9,333 nucleotides of DNA from Lachnoclostridium sp. UBA739 (GTDB lineage: Bacteria; Bacillota_A; Clostridia; Lachnospirales; Lachnospiraceae). Position 1 is the first letter of the stretch; each line of letters begins with the position of its first letter. A model generated the notes under the pieces. It was not told the origin of the DNA, did no database searches, and saw only the letters and a program-made list of their open reading frames with translations. The stretch spans positions 1 to 9,333 of the forward strand of contig DBKX01000354.1 of the NCBI GenBank assembly GCA_002297865.1. Direction: 5' to 3'. Shown here piece by piece: positions 1-6,950 of this stretch. The position numbers and the translations under genes are program-made.

Positions 1-144
1 AGATTCTTTTGCTCTTGTACCTCGTCCAGCCAATTCTAAAGGAACTGGTTCAAATGTAGTTTCATCAAATAATCTTTTCATTATCATATAACTCATTGCA
101 GACCCACCTGCATATGGAAGAAAAAATAATTTAGTTTTTGCCAT
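1..144 (-). CDS. Type II thioesterase (GrsT/SrfAD-like), N-terminal 48 residues only
   Basis: Partial gene that runs off the left edge; only the first 48 codons are present. The visible residues match the N-terminus of external (type II) thioesterases of NRPS/PKS systems: a first beta strand followed by LPYAGGSA (residues 9-16, the oxyanion-loop region) and then the PLELAGRG stretch (about 35-42). In this family the enzyme is a cytosolic alpha/beta hydrolase that frees carrier proteins blocked by wrong acyl groups, or releases products. The catalytic GHSxG Ser and the His/Asp lie outside the window, so activity cannot be judged. The ATG at 144 overlaps the end of the carrier-protein gene by 14 bases and has AAGGGG about 10 bases upstream, which suggests translational coupling. 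The family call is strong despite the short length; the substrate is unknown. Confidence 0.85.
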   Translation of the reverse strand, partial: MAKTKLFFLPYAGGSAMSYMIMKRLFDETTFEPVPLELAGRGTRAKES

Positions 145-394
145 CTACAGGGACCCCTTCATTTACCAGTAAATCAAATAGTTCTCCAACTTTGCTGACA
201 ATAGCTACACTTGATAATGGTACTTCTAAATGGTAGATTCCTGTCAGATAAATCCCCATACTAAATAGTCCCAGAGAGTCAATTAGCAAATCTCTATAAA
301 GATCTGTCTCTTTTGTAATCTCTCCCTCTTCCATTCCAACATAATCCGCAATATTTTTTGCAAACTCCTTAAAATCTAATTGATTCATCTTCAT
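131..394 (-). CDS. Free-standing acyl carrier protein
   Basis: An 87-residue carrier protein of usual length. The DSL motif (D39-S40-L41) supplies Ser40, the expected 4'-phosphopantetheine attachment site. The predicted fold is the usual small helical bundle, with a VP turn (58-59) before the last helices. It is probably the partner of the adenylating enzyme encoded just upstream (45-base gap), carrying the activated acid as a thioester in the cytosol. The start at 394 (MKMNQL) is chosen over an in-frame ATG at 433 because AAAGAGG sits 8 bases ahead of it. The longer form would begin before the ribosome binding site and add a 13-residue tail outside the domain. Oddity: helix II after the Ser (residues 42-56) has no acidic residue, whereas ACP helix II is usually acidic and docks basic partners. 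A peptidyl or aryl carrier role is equally possible; the substrate is unknown. Confidence 0.9.
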   Translation of the reverse strand: MKMNQLDFKEFAKNIADYVGMEEGEITKETDLYRDLLIDSLGLFSMGIYLTGIYHLEVPLSSVAIVSKVGELFDLLVNEGVPVDGKN

Positions 395-402
395 CGTCCT
401 TT

Positions 403-409
403 CCTCTTT
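403..409 (-). promoter_or_regulatory. Ribosome binding site deciding the carrier-protein start
   Basis: Minus-strand AAAGAGG lies 8 bases before the ATG at 394. It supports the 87-residue carrier protein rather than the longer frame from 433, whose start would lie upstream of this site. Confidence 0.7.
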
Positions 410-439
410 ATTAAAGCCAGGTACCTGTGGCATAACTGA

Positions 440-1975
440 TTATTTACGAATGTATTTAAACTGTATCTTTCCAATATCATGTGGCAGTTCTTCTGTCACA
501 ATGACTTTATCAGGTATTTTATAAGCACTGAATTTACCTTGAAAATATTTTGCTACGTCATTCCTAGTAAGCATCTTGTTTCCTACGGTCTTAATATAGG
601 CAACTATTTGTTCTCCGTATACAGGATGGGCCTCTGCAATCACTGCAACTGATTCAATCAGTGGATGAGTAAGCATATATCCTTCCACTTCTTCTGCGTG
701 AACTAAATTTGCGCCACGCTTGATGATTCGCTTACATCGACCAAGGAAATGGAATCGTCCATCTGGCAGTCGCTCCACCATATCTCCGGTCCTAAAACAG
801 CGTTTTCCGTCAATATCAACAACTGTTTGTGAAGTAGCCTGTTCATTTTTATAGTAATTAAAAATGACTGCTGTCGTATAAATGCATAACTCGCCAATAT
901 CTGTTTCATTCTTTTCTGAATTCCAAATATGCACTTTTGTAAATGGCAATTCAGAAAAATCACTTGGATCTACATCGTAATCTTTATCAGAATCCCACAC
1001 AACCATAGTTGCAGTCTCTGAAGAACCAATTACGTTAATTACACGAATTCCTAATTTTTCTACAAATATCTGCGCAATCTCTTTTGGTAAAACTTCTCCT
1101 GCAAAGTAGCAGATACGTATATTGGATAAATCATACTCATAAAATTTGGGATTTGAAATTAAGATTTTTGCTAATGTAGAAGTTAGCTGAACGGCGGTAA
1201 CTTTGTAACGCTCTACCGTTTCCAGAAATCGAATCGGCTCAAATTGTGGCTGATAAATCACACTTCCTCCTTTTATAACTACTTGCAGTCCCATTCCAAA
1301 TCCTCCCTGATGATAAAGCGGCATACCAACCATCATTGTATCATCTGAGCAAAATCCAAGGTAATCTGCCATATCCATAATTGCATCGTAAAATCCAACG
1401 TATGGGAGTGACAACACCTTAGGATTTCCCGTACTTCCAGAGGTACAGGCTAGACTCATAACATGCCTATCATCCGGTTCGTAAACATCGGACAATGCTT
1501 TTCCCGTCCCAGCTTCTAAAAACTCTTTGTAAGGAATAAAAGACGATTCTTTCTTCTGTTCTCCTCCTAGATAAACAACTTGTTTTACATTAGGTACTTT
1601 CTTTTGAACCTTGGAAACAACTTCACAAATATGATTATTCCGATATTGTTTTTCCGTAAAGCAGATCGTAATGTCTGCACAACTTAACAAACGCTCTAAC
1701 TCTAGTTCTCCACTTTGTGGATCAATAGGAACTGGCTGTGCACCGATTCGAATTGCTCCCCAAAACAATTCATACCATGCAATACTATTAGATAAAATTA
1801 ATCCTACTTTCGTATCCTCCTTCACTCCAAAAGAAGATAAACTCTGTGCCATTTTACTTGTTTGTTCAATAAACTGTCCATATGTAATGGTTTGATTATC
1901 TACTGTAAGTAATGGCTTTTCAGGTCTTTTCGCTGCATAATCACCTATTAACTGATAAAAATTTTTTCCCCTCAT
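440..1975 (-). CDS. Stand-alone acyl-adenylating enzyme (ANL superfamily, acyl-CoA/acyl-ACP ligase type)
   Basis: A 511-residue member of the ANL superfamily, of normal length for a stand-alone ligase with no fused carrier domain. Core motifs are intact: the P-loop TSGSTGNPK at 178-186 (A3), GSSETA at 317-322 (A5), RTGD at 395-398 (A7), the hinge region GRCKRIIKRG at 412-421 (A8), and GK at 502-503 with the expected catalytic Lys503 (A10). The A4 region reads MPLYHQGG (218-225), as in acyl-CoA synthetases, and lacks the Asp-containing A4 motif of amino-acid adenylation domains. A carboxylic acid without an alpha-amino group is therefore the likelier substrate. The family reaction is ATP-dependent adenylation followed by transfer to a thiol, here probably the phosphopantetheine of the neighbouring carrier protein, though CoA cannot be excluded. 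ATG 1975 is chosen because GGAGG lies 5 bases upstream and the previous gene stops at 1990; a longer frame from 2041 would overlap that gene. Confidence 0.9.
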   Translation of the reverse strand: MRGKNFYQLIGDYAAKRPEKPLLTVDNQTITYGQFIEQTSKMAQSLSSFGVKEDTKVGLILSNSIAWYELFWGAIRIGAQPVPIDPQSGELELERLLSCADITICFTEKQYRNNHICEVVSKVQKKVPNVKQVVYLGGEQKKESSFIPYKEFLEAGTGKALSDVYEPDDRHVMSLACTSGSTGNPKVLSLPYVGFYDAIMDMADYLGFCSDDTMMVGMPLYHQGGFGMGLQVVIKGGSVIYQPQFEPIRFLETVERYKVTAVQLTSTLAKILISNPKFYEYDLSNIRICYFAGEVLPKEIAQIFVEKLGIRVINVIGSSETATMVVWDSDKDYDVDPSDFSELPFTKVHIWNSEKNETDIGELCIYTTAVIFNYYKNEQATSQTVVDIDGKRCFRTGDMVERLPDGRFHFLGRCKRIIKRGANLVHAEEVEGYMLTHPLIESVAVIAEAHPVYGEQIVAYIKTVGNKMLTRNDVAKYFQGKFSAYKIPDKVIVTEELPHDIGKIQFKYIRK

Positions 1976-1980
1976 GCTAA

Positions 1981-1985
1981 CCTCC
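1981..1985 (-). promoter_or_regulatory. Ribosome binding site deciding the adenylating-enzyme start
   Basis: Minus-strand GGAGG (within TACGGAGG) is 5 bases before the ATG at 1975, inside the 14-base gap after the hydrolase stop codon. It argues against the in-frame ATG at 2041. Confidence 0.75.
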
Positions 1986-1989
1986 GTAT

Positions 1990-3123
1990 CTATTTCCGAA
2001 AAGCCTGCACACAGAAATCCGCCGCTTTCCTTTTTATCCAATGCATTTGCTCTCCTACAGGCATAGCATGCATTACGCTTTCTTTCGTCGCATATACTGG
2101 CTCATCTTCAATTTCTATTTCCAGCTTGTCTCCTTTCGACTTCTCATACACGAACTTCGTCTTCTCTAATTCCATCCAATTATCAAAAACACTATGTACT
2201 AATAAATAGCTGCACGTAACGCTTCCTTCCGCGATAATTGACATTTCCTTTATAAATTTATCAGATGCAATATCACCCATCTGAAATGCAGCCCATCTTC
2301 CCTGTCTCATCCATCTTGGAATATTATCATTTTCAACCATAGATAAAAACAAAGGAAATAAGTTTACACAGCATTTTATGTCACTATACTTTGCTGCGGC
2401 ACGATAAGCAAAACCACCACCCATACAGAGTCCAAATGTTCCTATCTTATTCTCATCAATTAGCGCTTCTTCCTTGCAATATGTCATCATCTGGTCTATT
2501 GCATATTCAATATTTTCTGCTCGTATTTTTATATCATACTGGAATAGCGCATTGCCAGTACCAGGCATATCCACTGCTAAAACGGCTATTCCACGTTCCA
2601 CTAGTGGCTGTGTTTCTACTTCTAATTCTTCTTTGCAACTTCCAAACCCCGTAAACATAACGACACAGGAATAGGGACCTTCAAATTTACTCTCATCTGG
2701 TAAATGCAAATAAGCTGGTAGCTTAGTAGTTCCTTTAAACGGAATCTCTACTTCTTTTACTTTTCTTTTTCCATTTAATATGGATTGTCGATAGCAAAAT
2801 ACCAGTTTTTTATATACCTCTTTCTTGTTCTCAACTAAGTCTGAATTTAACAAATAACAGGCATAGTAACATCTTGCTGCAAGTGTATAATAATCACTTA
2901 CAGAAATCATATTTTCCTTTTCTCTCTCTTCTTCCGCTAATAAAATAAAATGCTGTGCCTTTTTCTCCCATTCTGACATCCAGGTATCATCAAGCATTCT
3001 TGCATTTAAAAGTGGCTTTTCTTCCATTTTTCTCAATACAAATTCTAAATCAAATGGATTTACACCATAAATCAAGCACCTGGCAATTACAGGATTTAAC
3101 AAATTACGAATTGACCACTGCAT
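1990..3123 (-). CDS. FrsA/DUF1100-like alpha/beta hydrolase with predicted Cys nucleophile
   Basis: A 377-residue cytosolic alpha/beta hydrolase. Residues 1-120 are mostly helical and look like the N-terminal cap of the FrsA / 2,6-dihydroxypseudooxynicotine hydrolase group. The hydrolase core starts near 123, with a strand and oxyanion region VVMFTGFG (154-161) and DMPGTG (185-190). The nucleophile elbow reads GLCMGG (231-236), which puts Cys233 where most relatives have Ser (GxSxG). Asp314 (in SVFDNW) and His352 (in MHAMP) are plausible remaining triad members; His361 is an alternative. Some family members cleave C-C, ester or polyketide acyl bonds, so chain release or trimming in this pathway is a reasonable guess, not a demonstrated role. 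It appears to be the first gene of the biosynthetic operon, 14 bases ahead of the adenylating enzyme. AAGGAGG lies 9 bases before the ATG. Confidence 0.85.
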   Translation of the reverse strand: MQWSIRNLLNPVIARCLIYGVNPFDLEFVLRKMEEKPLLNARMLDDTWMSEWEKKAQHFILLAEEEREKENMISVSDYYTLAARCYYACYLLNSDLVENKKEVYKKLVFCYRQSILNGKRKVKEVEIPFKGTTKLPAYLHLPDESKFEGPYSCVVMFTGFGSCKEELEVETQPLVERGIAVLAVDMPGTGNALFQYDIKIRAENIEYAIDQMMTYCKEEALIDENKIGTFGLCMGGGFAYRAAAKYSDIKCCVNLFPLFLSMVENDNIPRWMRQGRWAAFQMGDIASDKFIKEMSIIAEGSVTCSYLLVHSVFDNWMELEKTKFVYEKSKGDKLEIEIEDEPVYATKESVMHAMPVGEQMHWIKRKAADFCVQAFRK

Positions 3124-3167
3124 ATTACCTCTCCTCCTTTCCGTTCTTTAAGTTGAAATGTCTAACC

Positions 3168-3177
3168 CTGTTAACAG
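3168..3177. promoter_or_regulatory. Perfect 10-bp palindrome in the hydrolase operon leader
   Basis: CTGTTAACAG is a perfect dyad centred about 50 bases ahead of the hydrolase start. It lies downstream of the proposed promoter, where a bound repressor could block transcription. It may be a regulator site, but no regulator gene is in the window and a 10-bp palindrome can arise by chance. Confidence 0.25.
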
Positions 3178-3217
3178 ATGACTGAAAACTTTATAAATTT
3201 TATGACATCTCTTCTCT

Positions 3218-3248
3218 ATCATATCATAATTTGTACTGACATTGTCAG
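3218..3248 (-). promoter_or_regulatory. Possible promoter of the biosynthetic operon, overlapping a dyad
   Basis: On the minus strand CTGACA (3248-3243) and TATGAT (3223-3218) resemble -35 and -10 boxes, each matching the consensus at five of six positions. The 19-base spacer is longer than ideal. A second TATGAT at 3228-3223 would give a 14-base spacer, which is too short. The -35 box falls inside the dyad CTGAC-ATT-GTCAG (3236-3248), so it might be an operator. The predicted transcript would start near 3210 with a leader of about 85 bases. Confidence 0.35.
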
Positions 3249-3261
3249 CTATTGCATAAAA

Positions 3262-3299
3262 TTACTCCATAGATTACATAATTGTTATCTATGGAGTAA
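3262..3299 (-). terminator. Probable intrinsic terminator after the chemotaxis gene
   Basis: An inverted repeat with 13 perfectly matched pairs (arms 3262-3274 and 3287-3299), then one T-T mismatch, three more pairs and a TAAT loop. It begins 13 bases beyond the stop codon of the chemotaxis gene. On the minus strand the stem is followed by only four Ts (TTTTATGC), and the stem is AT-rich, so termination may be incomplete. No comparable T run exists on the plus-strand side. Confidence 0.7.
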
Positions 3300-3312
3300 A
3301 AATGTATGTCTT

Positions 3313-5316
3313 CTATTTTATTTCGTCATTTGTCTTGAATTGACCAATATCTTCTCTTAAGTGTCTGGATGATTTAAGAATTACTTCAAGGCTTTCTTCT
3401 AAATTCATCATACTTGCAAGCTGTTCTTCTGTCATAGCAGAGATATTTTGCGTATTTGCTGAATTGTTCTTTACCTTATCCATAAATCCTTGCATAATTT
3501 GTTCCATTAATAGTTTTACTTCAATCATATTGTGGTTTAGCGTTCCAATATGTTTTACTGTAGAATTCATATCTTCTACAGAACCACTCATTGTCTGAAA
3601 AGCTTCTTTTGTATCTTCCACCACTTGTGTCTGTTTTGATGTGTTATCTGTCACAACATGAATTTCTTTTACTGCGTCGCTTGCCTGTGACCTTACACGA
3701 TCGATTAAAAGTCTAATTTCACCGGCTGAAGCCGCTGTACTTTCAGCAAGCTTACGTACTTCGTCTGCAACGACAGCAAAACCTTTTCCACTCTCGCCGG
3801 CTCTGGCTGCCTCAATACTGGCATTTAAAGCTAAGAGATTTGTCTGTGAAGAAATATCATCAATTGTCTGTATAATAGAAGAGATTTCCTGTGAAGTCTG
3901 ACTAATGGTTTCAATTGTAACTTTAACCTTATCAGTAGACTCATTGGTATCTTCTGTTACCAAAAGCAGATTATCTACAACATTAATTCCATGACGACTT
4001 ATATCTTGTGTTTTTTCAACCATATCATGAACATCCCCAATGGAATCTGTTACAGAGTTCATCGCATTCGATAATTCTTCAAAATGAGTATTAATTGTAT
4101 CTGTTTCTTCCGCCTGACTCATGGAGTCGTTGGCAATCTCTTGAATATGTGTTGCAATTAAGTTGGTTGTCTGAGTACCTTGGGAGGCTATTTCGGACAT
4201 ATTACTACATTCATCGTTCAAGGAATCGCATGCTTCTTTTGTAGATGCAATCATTTGGCTGATACGAGCAACAGCTTCATTGAATGCAACTGCCATTTGA
4301 CCTAATTCATCACTTGTTTCAACATGAAGTTCACAAGTTAAATCTCCGTCTCCAAGACGAACTAATTCATCTTTACATGTTGCAATATTTTTCACTAGTC
4401 TATTTGCTACCCTCATTGCCACCAGACCACCTGCAAATGCAAAAATCACTGAGCGTATTAGAATTGCAATTAACAGGTCATTAGAGGACTGGTTAATTTC
4501 ACTCTCTGGAATAATGCCTACAATTTTCCAGCCTAATCTATTTTCAGTATCCTTAAACTGTGCAAATTTCTTCTCTTTTGCTGATGTGTAGGTGATAGAA
4601 CCATTCTTATTTTTACTTATTAAATCATATAGTTTTTTATCCGGAACATCCATCATAATTAAGTCTTCGAATGGAGAAATTAAAATCATTCCCTCTGAGT
4701 CTGTAATATACAATTTTCCATCATTTCCAACTTGAATTGTATGAATAACATCCTGAATATGAGCTAATGAAATATCAATTTGTACTAAGCCATAGGCTGC
4801 ATTGCCATTATACAGTTTTTTTTGATATGTCAATGTCCATTCACCAGTCGCCGCATCAATATAAGGTGCAGTCCAGCTTGTATCTTCTTCATTGGCTAAC
4901 GTATTCTCCCACGCATCATCAAGACGGCTTTGCATCTCCAATTGTTCATTTCTTGGATAAATGTAAAATCTTTCACCATAGTCGTATATGATATTGATAA
5001 CTTCAGGATAATTGCTATGAAGCTTTTCAAAAATGGCATAAAGTTCTTTTTCGTCTTGATTTGTCATCGTTTGTTTCATTACACCTGTAGCAATCACATT
5101 ATCAGCAAGGCGCTGTGAACTCTCAATGAGTGCATCAATCTGCTCGCTTAGAAGATTAATTTTGTTTCCAACTTCATTACTATATGAAACATGAATGATT
5201 TGTTTTGACCTATTGTAAACCGAATAGCTGATTGAACTAGCAACAAAAGCTACTACTATAAACAAAACTAAAATAATTTTATACTTTATTGAGATAAATC
5301 TTTCTTTCTTTGACAT
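3313..5316 (-). CDS. Methyl-accepting chemotaxis protein with periplasm-type dCache sensor
   Basis: A 667-residue transmembrane chemoreceptor. It has a first membrane helix at about 13-33 and an extracellular sensor region at about 34-280 with a double-Cache pattern, including [14 protein letters not shown] (147-160), LVQIDIS (177-183) and a second-subdomain strand [10 protein letters not shown] (200-209). A second membrane helix (281-303), a HAMP region (about 304-356) and a long coiled-coil signalling domain follow. The kinase-contact hairpin tip is well conserved: [16 protein letters not shown] (493-508), then [16 protein letters not shown] (510-525). It should cluster at the membrane and control CheA through CheW in response to a small extracellular ligand. 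The ligand is unknown; R131, W136, W148, Y152 and D154 could line the pocket, but the amino-acid-binding Cache motif is only partly matched. GGAGG lies 10 bases before the ATG. It lies 23 bases after the lipoprotein gene, probably in one operon. Confidence 0.95.
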   Translation of the reverse strand: MSKKERFISIKYKIILVLFIVVAFVASSISYSVYNRSKQIIHVSYSNEVGNKINLLSEQIDALIESSQRLADNVIATGVMKQTMTNQDEKELYAIFEKLHSNYPEVINIIYDYGERFYIYPRNEQLEMQSRLDDAWENTLANEEDTSWTAPYIDAATGEWTLTYQKKLYNGNAAYGLVQIDISLAHIQDVIHTIQVGNDGKLYITDSEGMILISPFEDLIMMDVPDKKLYDLISKNKNGSITYTSAKEKKFAQFKDTENRLGWKIVGIIPESEINQSSNDLLIAILIRSVIFAFAGGLVAMRVANRLVKNIATCKDELVRLGDGDLTCELHVETSDELGQMAVAFNEAVARISQMIASTKEACDSLNDECSNMSEIASQGTQTTNLIATHIQEIANDSMSQAEETDTINTHFEELSNAMNSVTDSIGDVHDMVEKTQDISRHGINVVDNLLLVTEDTNESTDKVKVTIETISQTSQEISSIIQTIDDISSQTNLLALNASIEAARAGESGKGFAVVADEVRKLAESTAASAGEIRLLIDRVRSQASDAVKEIHVVTDNTSKQTQVVEDTKEAFQTMSGSVEDMNSTVKHIGTLNHNMIEVKLLMEQIMQGFMDKVKNNSANTQNISAMTEEQLASMMNLEESLEVILKSSRHLREDIGQFKTNDEIK

Positions 5317-5339
5317 TTATGTGTTTCCTCCGTGTGTGC

Positions 5340-5921
5340 CTATTGTACTTCTTCTCTTTCAGATACGCTATTGTCAGAAACTTTCCATTCATCGTTTACT
5401 TTCTTATACTCAATAGTCATAGTTCTTCTATACTTTGTATCCTTTTTTAGCTGTAACTCCTCCAGATATTCATCTGTAGCATTTTGAATCGTAACAATAT
5501 ATTCACAGGCAACGGTGGCCATAGGATTACCATGTTGAGATGATAATTTAATTTTCTTAATTACTTTATCTGAAATATGTGTTTGTAACTCATATCCTGT
5601 TATCATCGCGTTTATCCTATTTACATAATCAGTTTCTTCCTTCAGAGATCTTATCTCATCTGTATAGTAGCTTAACTCACCCTCCACTTCGTCTGGCTTT
5701 TGATAATTAGCCTGACCAGCAGCCACTACAAATTCTTCTGTTACTTCCTTCAGCTTCATAATGGTTGAATCCTCATCAGAATAATATTTTTTTTCACCGT
5801 CAATCGTAACAGAATAGTATGGTGTAACTTCGGTTTGGCTTGTCTTAGTAGTACATGCTGTTAAACTTAACCCTATGACTACTGTGATGATTAGACAAAT
5901 TTTTCTTTTGTACATTTTCAT
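5340..5921 (-). CDS. Small secreted lipoprotein of unknown function
   Basis: A 193-residue protein with a basic N-terminus, a hydrophobic signal segment (about 8-20) and the lipobox LTAC (20-23). Cys23 is the expected lipidation site, anchoring it to the outer face of the membrane. The mature part is charged and about 170 residues long. Its C-terminal half (about 125-187) alternates strands and ends with a YKKVNDEWKVSD stretch, as in small NTF2/cystatin-like lipoprotein domains of Firmicutes; that resemblance is a fold-level guess. It is the first gene of a probable operon with the chemoreceptor, which has an extracellular sensor domain, so an accessory or ligand-delivery role is possible but not shown. 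An AGAGG/TAGGG stretch at about 5926-5935 serves as the ribosome binding site. A second in-frame ATG two codons in (5915) is an alternative start. Confidence 0.85.
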   Translation of the reverse strand: MKMYKRKICLIITVVIGLSLTACTTKTSQTEVTPYYSVTIDGEKKYYSDEDSTIMKLKEVTEEFVVAAGQANYQKPDEVEGELSYYTDEIRSLKEETDYVNRINAMITGYELQTHISDKVIKKIKLSSQHGNPMATVACEYIVTIQNATDEYLEELQLKKDTKYRRTMTIEYKKVNDEWKVSDNSVSEREEVQ

Positions 5922-5996
5922 TTTTCCCTACCTCTAGCTATAGCTTATTTTGCACGGACAAACTCCCTTTGTTATATCCGTTCCCTTCAAATGGCT

Positions 5997-6024
5997 ATAT
6001 CGGTAAGTTTTGTTTATTTCTTTA
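5997..6024 (-). promoter_or_regulatory. Sigma-28 (SigD/FliA)-like promoter for the lipoprotein-chemoreceptor operon
   Basis: Minus-strand CCGATAT (6003-5997) exactly matches the -10 core of Bacillus-type sigma-D promoters. TAAA (6024-6021) lies upstream with a 17-base spacer, about one base longer than the usual 14-16. The site is about 75 bases ahead of the lipoprotein start and directly precedes a chemotaxis operon, the expected regulon. The approximately 50 bases upstream of the -10 box are very AT-rich. No hairpin terminator is visible between the EcfT stop codon (6057) and this promoter, so some read-through from the ECF operon is possible. Confidence 0.6.
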
Positions 6025-6056
6025 TATATTTTGTTTATATTTTCAAATTCCTTAAT

Positions 6057-6950
6057 CTACCATTTTATATCTAACCAAAATGGTAATACCATTATGGCAG
6101 AATACGCTCCATAAAAAACAAAACTAAGTGTTGTAAATGGCTGAATAAAAATAACAGGATTGTAGACGATTGTACTTTGGTTAAATGCTTCCCCTACACA
6201 AACAATTGTAAGCAAAAGAAATATCCAGATAACAAGCGTTCGATCTCTATTATCGAATCGGTAAATTGAAAATGCTGTTCGATTCTTTAATGTGTAGCCT
6301 CGGCTTTTCATAGAATCTACACTTTCCTTTATGTGTTCAAATGTCCATGTCACAAGAATGGAAATCATTCGAAAAACATGAAGCAAACGTTCCAATATAT
6401 TTCCCTGAGTAATTCCTTTTCCAATACAGGTCTGTGCTGCATTGATCTTTTTCCCTTTCTCGCAGATATTCGGAATCAAGCGAAATAGGATTGCGAAATA
6501 AAGAGAAATTCTTGGACTTATCCTGCCGAATAAATATACAATCTTATCTGTTGTCATAATATGATGTACACACGACAGCCACAAAATTACACTAATCCCA
6601 CGAATTCCAATTGATAAACCATATGCATAAGATTCTAATGTGATATAATTACCTACAAAATTCTTTCTTAGATACGTCATTCCAAAATGATGTCCATAAG
6701 AATAATACCAGGCAAACAAAAACACAAACAAAATCACTACAGTCATTCGAATCAAGATTACAAGAATACCATAACCAGCATTGGAATACTGCTTTTTTTT
6801 TGCGTTTAAATAACTAGAATATATAAAACTAAAGACAAGGGAAATCCCCAACATAACAGGATGCTGAAAACGACAGGAAAATAAAATAACCACAAAGAAA
6901 TATAGAAACGTAATCGCTGGATGATAGGTTCCAAATCTCATATCATTCAT
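6057..6950 (-). CDS. ECF transporter transmembrane coupling subunit (EcfT/CbiQ family)
   Basis: A 297-residue integral membrane protein with about six hydrophobic segments (roughly 12-25, 32-46, 61-82, 110-130, 239-254 and 272-293). The cytoplasmic stretch at 160-225 holds the two coupling-helix motifs of EcfT proteins. The second is canonical, MKSRG (214-218); the first reads AQTCIGKG (172-179), with Lys where AQxARG-type motifs have Arg. In ECF importers these helices link the ATPases to the substrate-binding S component. The ATG at 6950 overlaps the end of the ATPase gene by 8 bases, with AAAGGAAAGG immediately upstream, so translation is probably coupled. ATG 6941 (residue 4), one base beyond that stop, is equally plausible. 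Family assignment is firm; the transported vitamin or metal cannot be read from this subunit. Confidence 0.9.
   Translation of the reverse strand: MNDMRFGTYHPAITFLYFFVVILFSCRFQHPVMLGISLVFSFIYSSYLNAKKKQYSNAGYGILVILIRMTVVILFVFLFAWYYSYGHHFGMTYLRKNFVGNYITLESYAYGLSIGIRGISVILWLSCVHHIMTTDKIVYLFGRISPRISLYFAILFRLIPNICEKGKKINAAQTCIGKGITQGNILERLLHVFRMISILVTWTFEHIKESVDSMKSRGYTLKNRTAFSIYRFDNRDRTLVIWIFLLLTIVCVGEAFNQSTIVYNPVIFIQPFTTLSFVFYGAYSAIMVLPFWLDIKW

Noticed and set aside
1671..1895. Plus-strand open frames, including this one and others at 2391-2674, 2955-3360, 4284-5118, 7042-7804 and 8648-8839
   Set aside because: Almost all lie antisense to strongly supported minus-strand genes; one (3178-3360) mostly covers the leader and terminator region. 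None shows a domain, signal or convincing ribosome binding site.
1976..2041. Longer N-terminus of the adenylating enzyme starting at 2041
   Set aside because: It would overlap the hydrolase gene, lacks a good ribosome binding site, and adds 22 residues outside the domain. GGAGG before ATG 1975 is clearly better.
5936..5945. AGCTATAGCT palindrome before the lipoprotein gene
   Set aside because: Short, AT-rich and next to the ribosome binding site. No second copy was seen, so chance is a sufficient explanation.
5997..6016. Alternative sigma-28 pairing with TAAA at 6016-6013
   Set aside because: The spacer would be only 9 bases, far too short for this sigma factor; the TAAA at 6024-6021 fits better.
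5922..6056. Terminator after EcfT
   Set aside because: The sequence after the stop at 6057 is AT-rich without a GC-containing stem followed by a T run.
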